A DNA stretch of 64,000 nucleotides, taken from an uncultured Acetobacteroides sp. (GTDB taxonomy: Bacteria > Bacteroidota > Bacteroidia > Bacteroidales > ZOR0009). The stretch lies in NCBI RefSeq assembly GCF_963678165.1, contig NZ_OY782755.1:434001-498000 (forward strand). Direction: 5' to 3'. Below, in pieces: positions 36,321 to 44,463 of the stretch (positions within the stretch are counted from its first letter, which is position 1; each line of letters opens with the position of its first letter). The notes beneath the pieces were generated by a model. It worked only from the letters and a program-made list of their open reading frames with translations, made no database searches and had not been told where the DNA came from. Position numbers and translations under genes: made by a program.

Positions 36321-36579
36321 CGGGTTGCGGTTTGTGTTTAGAGGCTGCAAGGTGCAGCAGGGCAAATGTAGCTTTTTTGAGGGGCTTGGTTGATGCCGTG
36401 GCGCTAATTCTTTACGAGGTTATCTCGCAATCCCACCAACTCTATGCAAGTGGTTTCCCAACCCTTCCCCCAATCCCATTGCAGCCAATCTGCGACAAGA
36501 CATCGATTACCACCCAGAAATGTTTGCTACCGCCGATGCTCTTTCTATATTTGTACTCCTTAACATTAACAGCTAACCT

Positions 36580-38181
36580 ATGGTTTCGAAAAGAAAATTC
36601 ACCATACCGAATAACTTCGTTATCGTCTTTTGGATTATTGCCATCTGCGCCCTGCTCACCTGGTTCCTGCCAGGGGGCGAGTACGTAAAGGCGGCCAATG
36701 GAACGGTTACCTTTAACCAAATCGACAACGTGCCGCAAACCTACCAGCTCTTTACCTCCTTCTTTAAGGGGTTCGAGAAGGGTGCGGGTATCATCATATT
36801 TATTCTTGTTGTGGGCGGCGCCTTCTGGGTGGTTAACTCCAACGGCTCCATCGACGTGGGCATCTACTCCTTCCTCAACCGATCGAAAGGGTGGGAGCGC
36901 TTCTGGCTGGTACGCAAGCTGGGGGTGAACAACGTCATCATGGTAAGCATCATGATCGTCTTTAGCCTCTTTGGGGCGGTGTTCGGCATGAGCGAGGAGA
37001 CCATCGCCTTTGCCGTGGTGATTATCCCGCTGGCCATATCGATGGGGTACGACTCGCTGGTGGGCCTAGGGCTGGTGTACGTGGCTGCCCACACCGGCTT
37101 TGCCGGGGCGATGCTCAACCCCTTTACCATCGGCATTGCACAGGAACTCTCGGGTATTCCGCTCTTCTCGGGCATTGAGTATAGGTTCATCTGCTGGATA
37201 ATCCTTAACGTTGCCCTTATCATCTTCGTGCTCCGCTACGCCCATCGGGTGAAGAAGAATCCGAAGATATCGCCCGTATACCAAGAGGATAAGTTTTGGC
37301 GTGACCGTTTCAGCGAGGAGAAGTCGCACGTGGAGCATACCACGCCCAAATCGGCCTGGTTGGCCTATGGGCTTAGCCTTGCCGCGTTGGTTGCCTTCTC
37401 GGTGGCGTACCCTACCACCTCTCTGGTAATCGGCAAGTCCACGCTGGCGCCGATGCCCATCATGCCGGTAACAATGGCACTCTACGCGCTGCTCTGCTGG
37501 AGAAGCCTGCGCAAGTCGGTTCACTACTTCATTCTGCAGCTGCTGGGCTTCACCATCCTCTACCTTATTGTTGGGGTGATGGGCTACGGCTGGGGTATCG
37601 ATAAGATTGCCGGGCTCTTCTTCGCGCTTGGGCTGTTGAGCGGCTTGGCCATCGGCTACAAGGCCAACGAAATTGTGAAGCACTTTATGGATGGCGCCAA
37701 GGACTTCATGTCGGCGGCCATCATCGTAGGGTTTGCCGGGGGGATTATCGTAATTCTTCAGGACGGCAAGGTGGTAGATACCATCCTGCACGGTCTCTCG
37801 TCGACGCTTGGTGCCTACGGAAAGATTGCCGCTACTGAAACCATCTACGGCATCATTACCCTTATCAACATGATTATCCCATCGGGTAGTGCCAAGGCTG
37901 CCCTCACCATTCCTATATTTGCTCCCTTCTCCGACATTATCGGTATCTCGCGCCAAACAACGGTGATGGCGTTTCAGCTGGGTGGCGGTTTTACCGAGAT
38001 GATTACCCCAATTTCTGGTGTCCTTATTGGCGTGCTAGGCGTTGCCAAGGTTCCTTACGCCAAGTGGATTAAATGGGTTATTCCCTATATCATCATCCTG
38101 ATCATTATCGGTGCCCTGCTGCTCGTTCCTACCGTTACGATGAACCTTAGCGGATTCGAAATGGTTCCTGCGGCACGGTAG
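36580..38181 (+). CDS. DcuC/YfcC-family carrier protein
   Basis: Inner-membrane transporter of 533 residues with about 12 hydrophobic segments. The N-terminus (FVIVFWIIAICALLTWFLPGGEY) and the block ETIAFAVVIIPLAISMGYDSL, followed by AGAMLNPFTIGIAQELSGIPLFSG, are typical of the YfcC branch of the C4-dicarboxylate anaerobic carrier superfamily. A second half repeats the plan (IVGFAGGIIVILQDGKVVD...IPSGSAKAALTIPIFAPFSDIIGISRQ). Members are predicted to move dicarboxylates, amino acids or short peptides; the substrate here is unknown. It stands alone, divergent from the GH20 gene. Confidence 0.85.
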   Translation: MVSKRKFTIPNNFVIVFWIIAICALLTWFLPGGEYVKAANGTVTFNQIDNVPQTYQLFTSFFKGFEKGAGIIIFILVVGGAFWVVNSNGSIDVGIYSFLNRSKGWERFWLVRKLGVNNVIMVSIMIVFSLFGAVFGMSEETIAFAVVIIPLAISMGYDSLVGLGLVYVAAHTGFAGAMLNPFTIGIAQELSGIPLFSGIEYRFICWIILNVALIIFVLRYAHRVKKNPKISPVYQEDKFWRDRFSEEKSHVEHTTPKSAWLAYGLSLAALVAFSVAYPTTSLVIGKSTLAPMPIMPVTMALYALLCWRSLRKSVHYFILQLLGFTILYLIVGVMGYGWGIDKIAGLFFALGLLSGLAIGYKANEIVKHFMDGAKDFMSAAIIVGFAGGIIVILQDGKVVDTILHGLSSTLGAYGKIAATETIYGIITLINMIIPSGSAKAALTIPIFAPFSDIIGISRQTTVMAFQLGGGFTEMITPISGVLIGVLGVAKVPYAKWIKWVIPYIIILIIIGALLLVPTVTMNLSGFEMVPAAR

Positions 38182-38334
38182 ATATACAATTATTAATCGC
38201 GTATCTACGACGGCATTTACAGTAATTATGCGCAGCTGACATTTTGTTGGTTGCGCTTTTTTTCTGATGGTTAAAAAATGTATATCTTTCCTCGCCTTTT
38301 TTACTTATTACAAACAGATTAAATCTAACTTGAA

Positions 38335-39000
38335 ATGGAAATTGGAGAAATTAGAAAGGCTATTGGGGAATGGTCCAAAGCCAGAACATCGTCAGATGAT
38401 GTTTTAACCTACCTAAAGCAGGGAACCTGTTTTAAGATCGAGAAGTCGAACTACAATCTTTGGAAGACGAAGTCTCCAAAAGAGCTGCATGTCTACCTCG
38501 GTGTTTTTAACGGTCAGTTGCAGTTTGTTCTTATCGACAGCGAATCGGATAAAGATCCAGCGGTCAACATCGGCTCTATTGTGGTGCAAGATTATTACCC
38601 AGGCCTAAACGTGCAGGATGCTGGCCTTATCGACCATGCAACCGATGGTAGTATAAAGGTGGTAGATGCGCTAAAGCGGGTGATGAAGTGGACCATGTTT
38701 ATGGAGTCGTGGGTTAAGGATTGCGTTAAGTCAGATGCTGGTGTCTTTCAGGCTTTCGTTATTCCGTTTAGCGACCTATCTTCGCAATTCGAGGCCGCTG
38801 GCAGCCACGAAACCCTTGTGGTATTTGGCCTAAATGGCAAAAATGCCGACCTAATGCTTTGGGGAATGCCCTCCAATGCTGGCGGTAGCGGGGTACGGGC
38901 AATGGCATCTGCCATTGACGATGGCGATGTTGGCTATCCTGTCGAGGATTTATCGACGCCTTGCCCTCCGTTTCATAACAGCGGTCTAGGCCTTTTGTAA
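38335..39000 (+). CDS. Unknown protein heading a signalling operon
   Basis: 221 residues, soluble, no signal peptide. N-terminal half has alternating strands and acidic loops (LHVYLGVFNGQLQFVLIDSESDKDPAVNIGSIVVQDYY); a helical stretch (VVDALKRVMKWTMFMESWVKDCVK) follows, then more strands and a Gly/Pro-rich tail (DLSTPCPPFHNSGLGLL). I do not recognise the family. The gene is 25 bases upstream of a multi-span membrane protein gene and then a histidine kinase and response regulator. It may be a ligand, substrate or target of that system; this is inference from position only. Confidence 0.75.
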   Translation: MEIGEIRKAIGEWSKARTSSDDVLTYLKQGTCFKIEKSNYNLWKTKSPKELHVYLGVFNGQLQFVLIDSESDKDPAVNIGSIVVQDYYPGLNVQDAGLIDHATDGSIKVVDALKRVMKWTMFMESWVKDCVKSDAGVFQAFVIPFSDLSSQFEAAGSHETLVVFGLNGKNADLMLWGMPSNAGGSGVRAMASAIDDGDVGYPVEDLSTPCPPFHNSGLGLL

Positions 39001-39025
39001 TGACATAACCATAAAGTAAAACAGC

Positions 39026-39694
39026 ATGGATCAGAATCAGTTTTTGACACTTATATCGTTGCTTGCACCTATAACCCTTGTGTTCGGAATAATAGTGGGC
39101 TTCTATAATTTCAAGCGTTTGGATGTGAGTATTCGGTTTTTGTTCTTCTACTTGGTGCTGTGTCTTGCTGTCGATTTGCTTTACCGATATTTTGGGTATT
39201 ACTCCCACCTCAAGTACAACCTGTTTATTATACCCATCTTTGCCTTTTTTGAGTTTGCTATATTCTCTGGGTTATACTACAAGCATATACTTAAAAGTAG
39301 GAGTAACACCTTTATTTTATTTGTTGCAGCAGCTCTTCTTTGCATATTTATAGAGTTGCTATTTGTTAATAGGCTGCTACACCAAAAGTCTTTTCAGTCG
39401 TACGGTAAGGTTATTGGCGATGCCGCTATTGTTTTCTACTGCCTCTTGTACTACTGGAAACTATTCAATGGCAGTATTCCAATCGTAACGGAGCATCGCT
39501 ACTTAAATGTTGCTGTACTTATCTACTTTTCTATAAACCTAATTCTATTTCTTCCCATAAATTTCCTAGTTAATGCGTCTATAAGCATTGTTTTTCTGTT
39601 TTGGGTGTTAAATTTGGTGTCTGTAATTCTCTTTTACCTTGTTTTAATCTACTTGATATGGCGGAATGGCAAGACCCGCGAATGTTTGCTGTAG
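39026..39694 (+). CDS. Multi-span membrane protein beside a histidine kinase
   Basis: 222 residues with about seven hydrophobic segments (roughly 6-28, 36-56, 65-86, 94-112, 127-145, 160-182, 190-215) and very short loops. No enzymatic motif. The last 37 bases overlap the start of the kinase gene. The kinase has only one membrane segment and no sensor domain, so this protein may be its separate membrane sensor. That is an inference; the family is not known to me. Confidence 0.8.
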   Translation: MDQNQFLTLISLLAPITLVFGIIVGFYNFKRLDVSIRFLFFYLVLCLAVDLLYRYFGYYSHLKYNLFIIPIFAFFEFAIFSGLYYKHILKSRSNTFILFVAAALLCIFIELLFVNRLLHQKSFQSYGKVIGDAAIVFYCLLYYWKLFNGSIPIVTEHRYLNVAVLIYFSINLILFLPINFLVNASISIVFLFWVLNLVSVILFYLVLIYLIWRNGKTRECLL

Positions 39695-40419
39695 GACTTT
39701 TTGTTGTGTTACTTTTTGTTGCTGTTTTAATCACCAGCATGGTTTTGCTTACCAGAAAGTACATTAAGCGAATTATTCATGAGCAGGATAAGTTTACACA
39801 AGCAAAGCTGGAACACCAGAAATCGTTGCTCTGGAATAGCGTATTGGTTCAGGAAAAGGAGCGCGACCGTATTGCATCCGATCTTCACGACGAGCTGATC
39901 TCGAAACTAACCGTATTAACCTACGCCCTGCAAACCAACAACGAGAAGGTTAAGCCCGTAGAGCTGCTGGGCGATTCCATTAAAATCGCTCGAAGAATTA
40001 CGCACGACCTTCGTCCACCTATGCTCGAAGAAACCACGATGGAGGAACTTGTGGAAGATTTTATCCTCCCTTTGAAGAATGCCTATGCCATCAACTGTTT
40101 TTTTAGCCATCAACAGCATCAGGCACTTAAAACGGATGTCAAGTTGCAGCTTTTCCGTGTTATTCAGGAAGTGGTTAACAACATACTGAAGCACGCTCAT
40201 GCCTCTCAAATAGACATTTTCTTGAGGGTGACAAATACGTTTGTTGCTCTTGTTATTCGCGATAATGGCGTCGGTTTCGACGTTGCGGAAAAGGCAAAGG
40301 GACTTGGGCTAAAGAACATCGAGTTTCGCGCGCAGCTGCTAAATGCGCGAAGCCGCTTTAAGTCGGAGCCTAACAATGGTACTACTTTTCAGCTGCTTTT
40401 GAACAATAGAGTTTGGTAG
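39658..40419 (+). CDS. NarL-type sensor histidine kinase with one membrane segment
   Basis: Autophosphorylating kinase of the HisKA_3 class. The start at 39658 (MAEWQDPRMFAVGLFVVLLF) gives 253 residues; the frame from 39601 would use TTG and lengthen the overlap. One membrane segment (about 10-32) leads into a short coiled linker and the phosphoacceptor His77 in RIASDLHDELISKL. The ATPase domain has N box NILKHAHAS, G1 DNGVGFD and G2 GLGLKNI. No periplasmic sensor is present. The partner regulator starts 2 bases after the stop codon. Confidence 0.92.
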   Translation: MAEWQDPRMFAVGLFVVLLFVAVLITSMVLLTRKYIKRIIHEQDKFTQAKLEHQKSLLWNSVLVQEKERDRIASDLHDELISKLTVLTYALQTNNEKVKPVELLGDSIKIARRITHDLRPPMLEETTMEELVEDFILPLKNAYAINCFFSHQQHQALKTDVKLQLFRVIQEVVNNILKHAHASQIDIFLRVTNTFVALVIRDNGVGFDVAEKAKGLGLKNIEFRAQLLNARSRFKSEPNNGTTFQLLLNNRVW

Positions 40420-40420
40420 A

Positions 40421-41116
40421 ATGGAAGAACAGGATTCATCAATAAGAATTGGAATAGTTGACGACGAAGCATTAATTGTTATGCTTTTGTCCGACTTCTT
40501 CGCGAAGCATGAGCGAATTTCCGTAGAGGTAACCGCTACAGGTGGGCAGCAAATCATTGATGCGTTTGGGGCTGCCCAAAGCATCCCCGAGATACTGCTG
40601 CTAGATCTCCAGATGGGCGAGATGAACGGAATTGATACAGCAACCGTTCTTAAGCAGAGCTATCCCGATTTAAAAATTATCGTTGTCTCTTCGCACTACA
40701 AGAAGTCGTTTATGGGCTACATGCTTAAGCTTGGGGTAAACGCTTTCCTTCCTAAAGGCATAGCGCCACTGCTGCTTGCCGAAGCAATAGAGGAGGTGCA
40801 CGCCAAGGGCTTCTACTTTATGGGCGAGCAGATCGAGGTAATGAGGAATCAAATAGCTGCTAACGTTCCTGCTCCAGCCCTCAAAACCGAGGAGGAACTT
40901 TCGGAGAGGGAGGTGGAGGTACTAAGGCTCCTCTGCATGCAGTATACCGCCCCACAGATAGCCGAAAAACTCTTCATTGCCAAGCGAACCGTAGATTTTC
41001 ATAAAACGAACCTACTGGAAAAAACCTCGTCAAAGAATATTGCAGGGTTGGTTATCTATGCCATTCAGAAAAGGCTTATAGATATCGACGATTGCTTCTT
41101 TACGCTTACGGAATAG
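40421..41116 (+). CDS. LuxR/NarL-type response regulator
   Basis: DNA-binding regulator of 231 residues paired with the preceding kinase. Receiver domain (about 8-125): acidic pocket VDDEA, phosphoacceptor Asp62 in LLLDLQMGEMNG, and Lys in FLPKG. Output domain (about 155-220) is a LuxR helix-turn-helix: LSEREVEVLRLLCMQYTAPQIAEKLFIAKRTVDFHKTNLLEKT. The stop and start codons with the kinase are almost contiguous, so the two are made together. Targets are unknown; the PixA-like gene 190 bases downstream is the nearest candidate. Confidence 0.94.
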   Translation: MEEQDSSIRIGIVDDEALIVMLLSDFFAKHERISVEVTATGGQQIIDAFGAAQSIPEILLLDLQMGEMNGIDTATVLKQSYPDLKIIVVSSHYKKSFMGYMLKLGVNAFLPKGIAPLLLAEAIEEVHAKGFYFMGEQIEVMRNQIAANVPAPALKTEEELSEREVEVLRLLCMQYTAPQIAEKLFIAKRTVDFHKTNLLEKTSSKNIAGLVIYAIQKRLIDIDDCFFTLTE

Positions 41117-41307
41117 CATCCTCTGTACCTGTATTCTCTTCATCGAAGCATCCTTCGTTTTTATCCTACCCCGTATTTGTACCAGTTTTGTCAAAACTAG
41201 TATTTCCTACAGTAGATTTAATCCCTATTCTGATCATATTTGCATCGAAGTTCTACCGCCAATAGCGCTTCAACGGTAAAGGAGATTGTTATTAGAAGTA
41301 GACCAAT

Positions 41308-41697
41308 ATGAGTGCAGTTGATGTTTTAATCGTGATTGACACTGATGGTGCAGCCTCTAGTGGAAATCTTAAGGATAATGTTTCGCTGGTTGAAACAGCA
41401 GAGGGGACAGCCTCGTGGAATAGGCGCTGCTGCGATCTGATAACCTGCTGCAAGGCTGGGCAGACGATTAAGTGGAAGGCAGTACCTAAATCGCCGGAGA
41501 GCGCTGTCGAGATCTTAGAGTTCAAGGGGCAGATGGTGCAGGGTGCTTGTAGGCCTATCCAGAAGAATGCTCTCTCGGGAATTTGGGAGGGGCAGGTGAG
41601 TTCATCCTCAAAGGGAAGGTACCAGTATACGGTGGAGCTTGTTTTTGATGGGATTCGGATGACCTTTGATCCGTTCCTTTTGGTAAATAGAGATTAG
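41308..41697 (+). CDS. PixA/AidA-family protein
   Basis: 129 residues. The opening VDVLIVIDTDGAASSGNLKDNVSLVET and the ending MTFDPFLLVNRD match the inclusion-body protein family (PixA of Xenorhabdus, AidA of Ralstonia and Burkholderia), which I know from those two patterns. In those organisms the proteins are abundant, regulated by cell density or phase variation, and of unclear biochemical role. Here it follows a kinase-regulator pair on the same strand. It has an unusual Cys-Cys pair twice (NRRCCDLITCCKAG). Cytosolic; no signal peptide. Confidence 0.8.
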   Translation: MSAVDVLIVIDTDGAASSGNLKDNVSLVETAEGTASWNRRCCDLITCCKAGQTIKWKAVPKSPESAVEILEFKGQMVQGACRPIQKNALSGIWEGQVSSSSKGRYQYTVELVFDGIRMTFDPFLLVNRD

Positions 41698-41855
41698 TCA
41701 GGATCGAGAATATCTTTATAACGAATAGTATCGAAAAATATATATAATTAGGGCAGTGTTTATAGAGAGGGGGTGTCTTCGGACATTCCCTTTTTTGTGG
41801 CCCATGCCCAAGAATATCTCCCATTGTGCTACTTTTATGCCAAATTGTTGCCGAT

Positions 41856-43184
41856 ATGAAGAAGCTGCTATCTGCCCTTATGCTTGTTTTGCCGATCTGT
41901 GGTTTTGCTGAACTTGACACCACGCTCACCCGCAAGGCCGAGATCGTGAAGAAGGGCTGGAACCTTGGCCCTATCCCCGTTATCGCCTTCGACTCCGACC
42001 TGGGGTTCGAGTACGGCGCGGTGCTCAACTTCTTCAACTTTGGCGACGGCAGCAGCTACCCCGACTACCGCCACTCGATCTACACCGAGGCTTCGCGTTA
42101 CACCAAGGGGTCGGGGCAGTACCGCATCATCTACGACAGCAAGTACGTGCTGCCAGGTATTCGGCTGATGGCCGACCTGCAGTACCTGCCCACGCTGGCG
42201 GCCGAGTTCTACGGCTTTAACGGCGCCGAGAGCCGCTACCATAAGTCGTGGACCGATCCCGATAGCAGGGACTACCGCTCGGAGCTCTTCTACAAGATGA
42301 ACAAGGACGTGCTGCGGGCAGGCGTCGACCTGCAGGGGCGCTTCGGCAGCCCGAAGCTGGGATGGTTGCTGGGCACCTCGTACCAGCGCTACGCGGTGGG
42401 GCCGCTCCGGAGCAGCAAGCTGAGCGCCGAGCCCAGCACCTACGGCGAGTGGGATGTGCTTTACGATAGGATGGTGCGCTGGGGCGTCATCAGCGAGGGC
42501 GAGAGCCGGGGGGGCGACCACCTCACCCTTAAGGGCGCCCTAATTTACGACACGCGCGACAACGAGCCCAACCCCATGCGCGGTATCTGGGCCGATGCGC
42601 TCGTCTACTACGTGTCGCCCAGCCTAGCGGGAGGCACCAGCGGCCACGCCAAGCTGGCGCTCACCCTGCGCAAGTACGTTACGCTTATCCCCAACGACCT
42701 CTCGTTTGCCTTTAGGGCGATGACCCAGAACGTGGTGGCCGGCCGATGCCCCTTCTACCTGCTGCCGCAGATTGTGACGGTATCGCCCCGCCGCTCGGCG
42801 TTCGAGGGGCTGGGGGGGGCCTACTCGTTGAGGGGAATCCTCCGAAACCGTATCATGGCCGATGGCTTTGCGCTGGCCAACGCCGAGCTGCGCTACAAGT
42901 TTTGGCGGATGCACTTGCTCCGCCAGAACCTCTACTGGGCCATCACCGCCTTTACCGATGCGGGGATGGTTACCCAGAAGACTTCGCTCGACCTCTCGGG
43001 CGTACCCCAGTCGGAGTACGACAGCTACTTCCGCAGCACCGCGCAGCGCCCGCACTTCACCTTCGGGATGGGCGGCAAGCTGGTGATGAACCAGAACTTC
43101 GTCATCTCGGGCGACCTGGGCAAGGCCGCCAGCAGCGACGATGGCTCGTGGGGCATGTACATCGGGGTGAATTTTTTGTTTTAG
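41856..43184 (+). CDS. Outer-membrane beta-barrel of the Omp85/surface antigen type
   Basis: The start at 41856 (MKKLLSALMLVLPICGFAEL) gives 442 residues with a signal peptide. The rest is a beta-barrel: alternating aromatic strands, IYDTRDNEPNPMRGIWADALVYY, FEGLGGAYSLRGILRNRIMADGFALANAELRYKFW, and a final strand ending in Phe (MYIGVNFLF), which is the BAM signal. The RG-F/Y-like GGAYSLRGI resembles the Omp85 core loop. POTRA domains are absent, so it is a barrel-only member, as in patatin-associated or Bacteroidetes-specific forms. Transported substrate unknown. It is followed by the 41-base array. Confidence 0.82.
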   Translation: MKKLLSALMLVLPICGFAELDTTLTRKAEIVKKGWNLGPIPVIAFDSDLGFEYGAVLNFFNFGDGSSYPDYRHSIYTEASRYTKGSGQYRIIYDSKYVLPGIRLMADLQYLPTLAAEFYGFNGAESRYHKSWTDPDSRDYRSELFYKMNKDVLRAGVDLQGRFGSPKLGWLLGTSYQRYAVGPLRSSKLSAEPSTYGEWDVLYDRMVRWGVISEGESRGGDHLTLKGALIYDTRDNEPNPMRGIWADALVYYVSPSLAGGTSGHAKLALTLRKYVTLIPNDLSFAFRAMTQNVVAGRCPFYLLPQIVTVSPRRSAFEGLGGAYSLRGILRNRIMADGFALANAELRYKFWRMHLLRQNLYWAITAFTDAGMVTQKTSLDLSGVPQSEYDSYFRSTAQRPHFTFGMGGKLVMNQNFVISGDLGKAASSDDGSWGMYIGVNFLF

Positions 43185-43240
43185 ATTCAAGACACAAGAC
43201 GCAAGGCGCAAGAAATCGGGTAAATGCTGCCTACTGAGCA

Positions 43241-43506
43241 GATAGGCCTGCGCAAAAATGTTTAAAGCTACCGGCTGAACCGATAGGCTTCCGCAAAAAT
43301 GTTTAGGGTTGCCGGCTGCGCCGATAGGCTTCCGCAAAAATGTTTAAGGCTGCCGGCTGCGCCGATAGGCTTGCGCAAAAATGTTTAGGGCTACCGGCTG
43401 CGCCGATAGGCTTGCGCAAAAATGTTTAAGGCTGCCTACTGAGTAAATAGGCTTCCACAGAAATGATTGGGGCTGCCTACTGGGTAGATGAACCTTCGCG
43501 GAAATG
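43241..43506. repeat. 41-base tandem array next to ttcA
   Basis: The block GATAGGC and its variants begins at 43241, 43282, 43323, 43364, 43405, 43446 and 43487, exactly 41 bases apart. Each unit also carries GCAAAAATGTTTA and GCTGCCGGCTGCGCC-like parts. The middle units are almost identical and the ends have diverged. The array lies between the barrel gene and the convergent ttcA and runs right up to the ttcA stop codon (43507). Its sequence has nothing in common with the 41-base array at 14785. Confidence 0.95.
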
Positions 43507-44310
43507 CTACTCTTTCCCTTGCCTTTCCATCAAATTTTCGCTATTCCTTTTCTTGAGCGGCTTGCCCGACTGGGGCAGGTACTCGGGGAAGATGTTCTCC
43601 ATGGAGCGGAAGAGGTTCCTGATGGCCGCCCGGTTCATCGACTTGATCTGGGAGAGCACGTTGCGGATTTCCTGGCGCTTGGTGTTGCTGTCGTGCGGGC
43701 AGGTGGCCAGCGACGCGGGGTAGTCGCGCAGCGCGGTGTAGGCCGTTACGTCCTCCTCGACCAGGCAGAGCATGGGGCGAATGAGGCGGATGCGCTCGTC
43801 GAGCATCGCCAGCGAGCAGGGCATGGCGCTGATGGTGCCGTGCCAGATCTGATTCATCAGCAGGGTTTGTACGGCGTCGTCCATGTGGTGCCCAAAGGCC
43901 AGCTTGTTGGCGGCAATCTCGCGGGTGAGGTTGAAGATCAGCTTGCGGCGCGTCCAGGCGCACACGAAGCACATGCCCTTCTTCTTCTCGTTATCCAGAT
44001 CGACTTCATCCTTTAAAAGATAAAAGGGGATGCTGAGTCTGGCGCAGAGCTCGGCCATGTAGCCGGTGTCTATGCGGTAGCCCACGTTATCGAGCGCCAC
44101 GTGGGCTGCGCTTACCTTGATGGAGAAGGGTAGGCGGCGGACGCACTCGGCCATGAGCTCCAGCAGCAGGTACGAGTCCTTGCCGCCCGAGAGGCCCACC
44201 AGGATGTGGTCGCCATCGGCCAGCAGTTCCGTCTGGTAGATGTACTGGATAACCTTTGCGCTCACCTTCTTAAGCGCCTTCTCCGTAAGGCGCTGCTCCG
44301 CTGCTTTCAT
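43507..44310 (-). CDS. ttcA: tRNA 2-thiocytidine synthetase TtcA family
   Basis: ATP-dependent enzyme that thiolates cytidine 32 of certain tRNAs using an iron-sulfur cluster. The start at 44310 (MKAAEQRLTEKALKKVSAK) gives 267 residues. The PP-loop is LVGLSGGKDSYLLLEL; the cluster cysteines are the pair in GMCFVCAWTRRK and one in LATCPHDSNTKR, as the family requires; GHHMDDAVQTLLMN is the second conserved block. The -7 box lies 6 bases upstream of the start codon. The 41-base array touches its stop codon. Confidence 0.9.
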   Translation of the reverse strand: MKAAEQRLTEKALKKVSAKVIQYIYQTELLADGDHILVGLSGGKDSYLLLELMAECVRRLPFSIKVSAAHVALDNVGYRIDTGYMAELCARLSIPFYLLKDEVDLDNEKKKGMCFVCAWTRRKLIFNLTREIAANKLAFGHHMDDAVQTLLMNQIWHGTISAMPCSLAMLDERIRLIRPMLCLVEEDVTAYTALRDYPASLATCPHDSNTKRQEIRNVLSQIKSMNRAAIRNLFRSMENIFPEYLPQSGKPLKKRNSENLMERQGKE

Positions 44311-44316
44311 GGGGCG

Positions 44317-44324
44317 CAAAGATA
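44317..44324 (-). promoter_or_regulatory. ttcA -7 box close to the start codon
   Basis: Minus-strand TATCTTTG matches the Bacteroidetes -7 box exactly and ends six bases before the chosen ATG. A leaderless or nearly leaderless mRNA is expected. No clear upstream box was found. Confidence 0.45.
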
Positions 44325-44386
44325 GATGCACGAGCATCATCCCAAAAGAAAAACAGGAAGGGAATCTTTATAATGAGCTAATGGGG

Positions 44387-44461
44387 AGACACAAGACTTA
44401 TAGACGCAAGATAATTCCGCACAACTTAGTCTTGATACTTGTGTCTTGATACTTGCGTCTA
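44387..44461. repeat. Inverted and direct repeats after ispE
   Basis: TAGACGCAAG (44401-44410) is inverted at 44452-44461, and CTTGATACTTGTGT (44431-44444) is repeated as CTTGATACTTGCGT (44445-44458). Related sequence (AGACACAAGACGCAAG-like) also occurs at 43190-43212 after the barrel gene. It may form a stem that ends ispE transcripts. Confidence 0.6.
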
Positions 44462-44463
44462 AA

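Noticed and set aside
41868-42521. Minus-strand 217-codon frame opposite the barrel gene
   Set aside because: Lies wholly antisense to a well-supported gene with signal peptide and barrel ending; composition is typical of a GC-rich shadow frame.
43241-43506. CRISPR array
   Set aside because: The whole 41-base unit is conserved, leaving no variable spacer.
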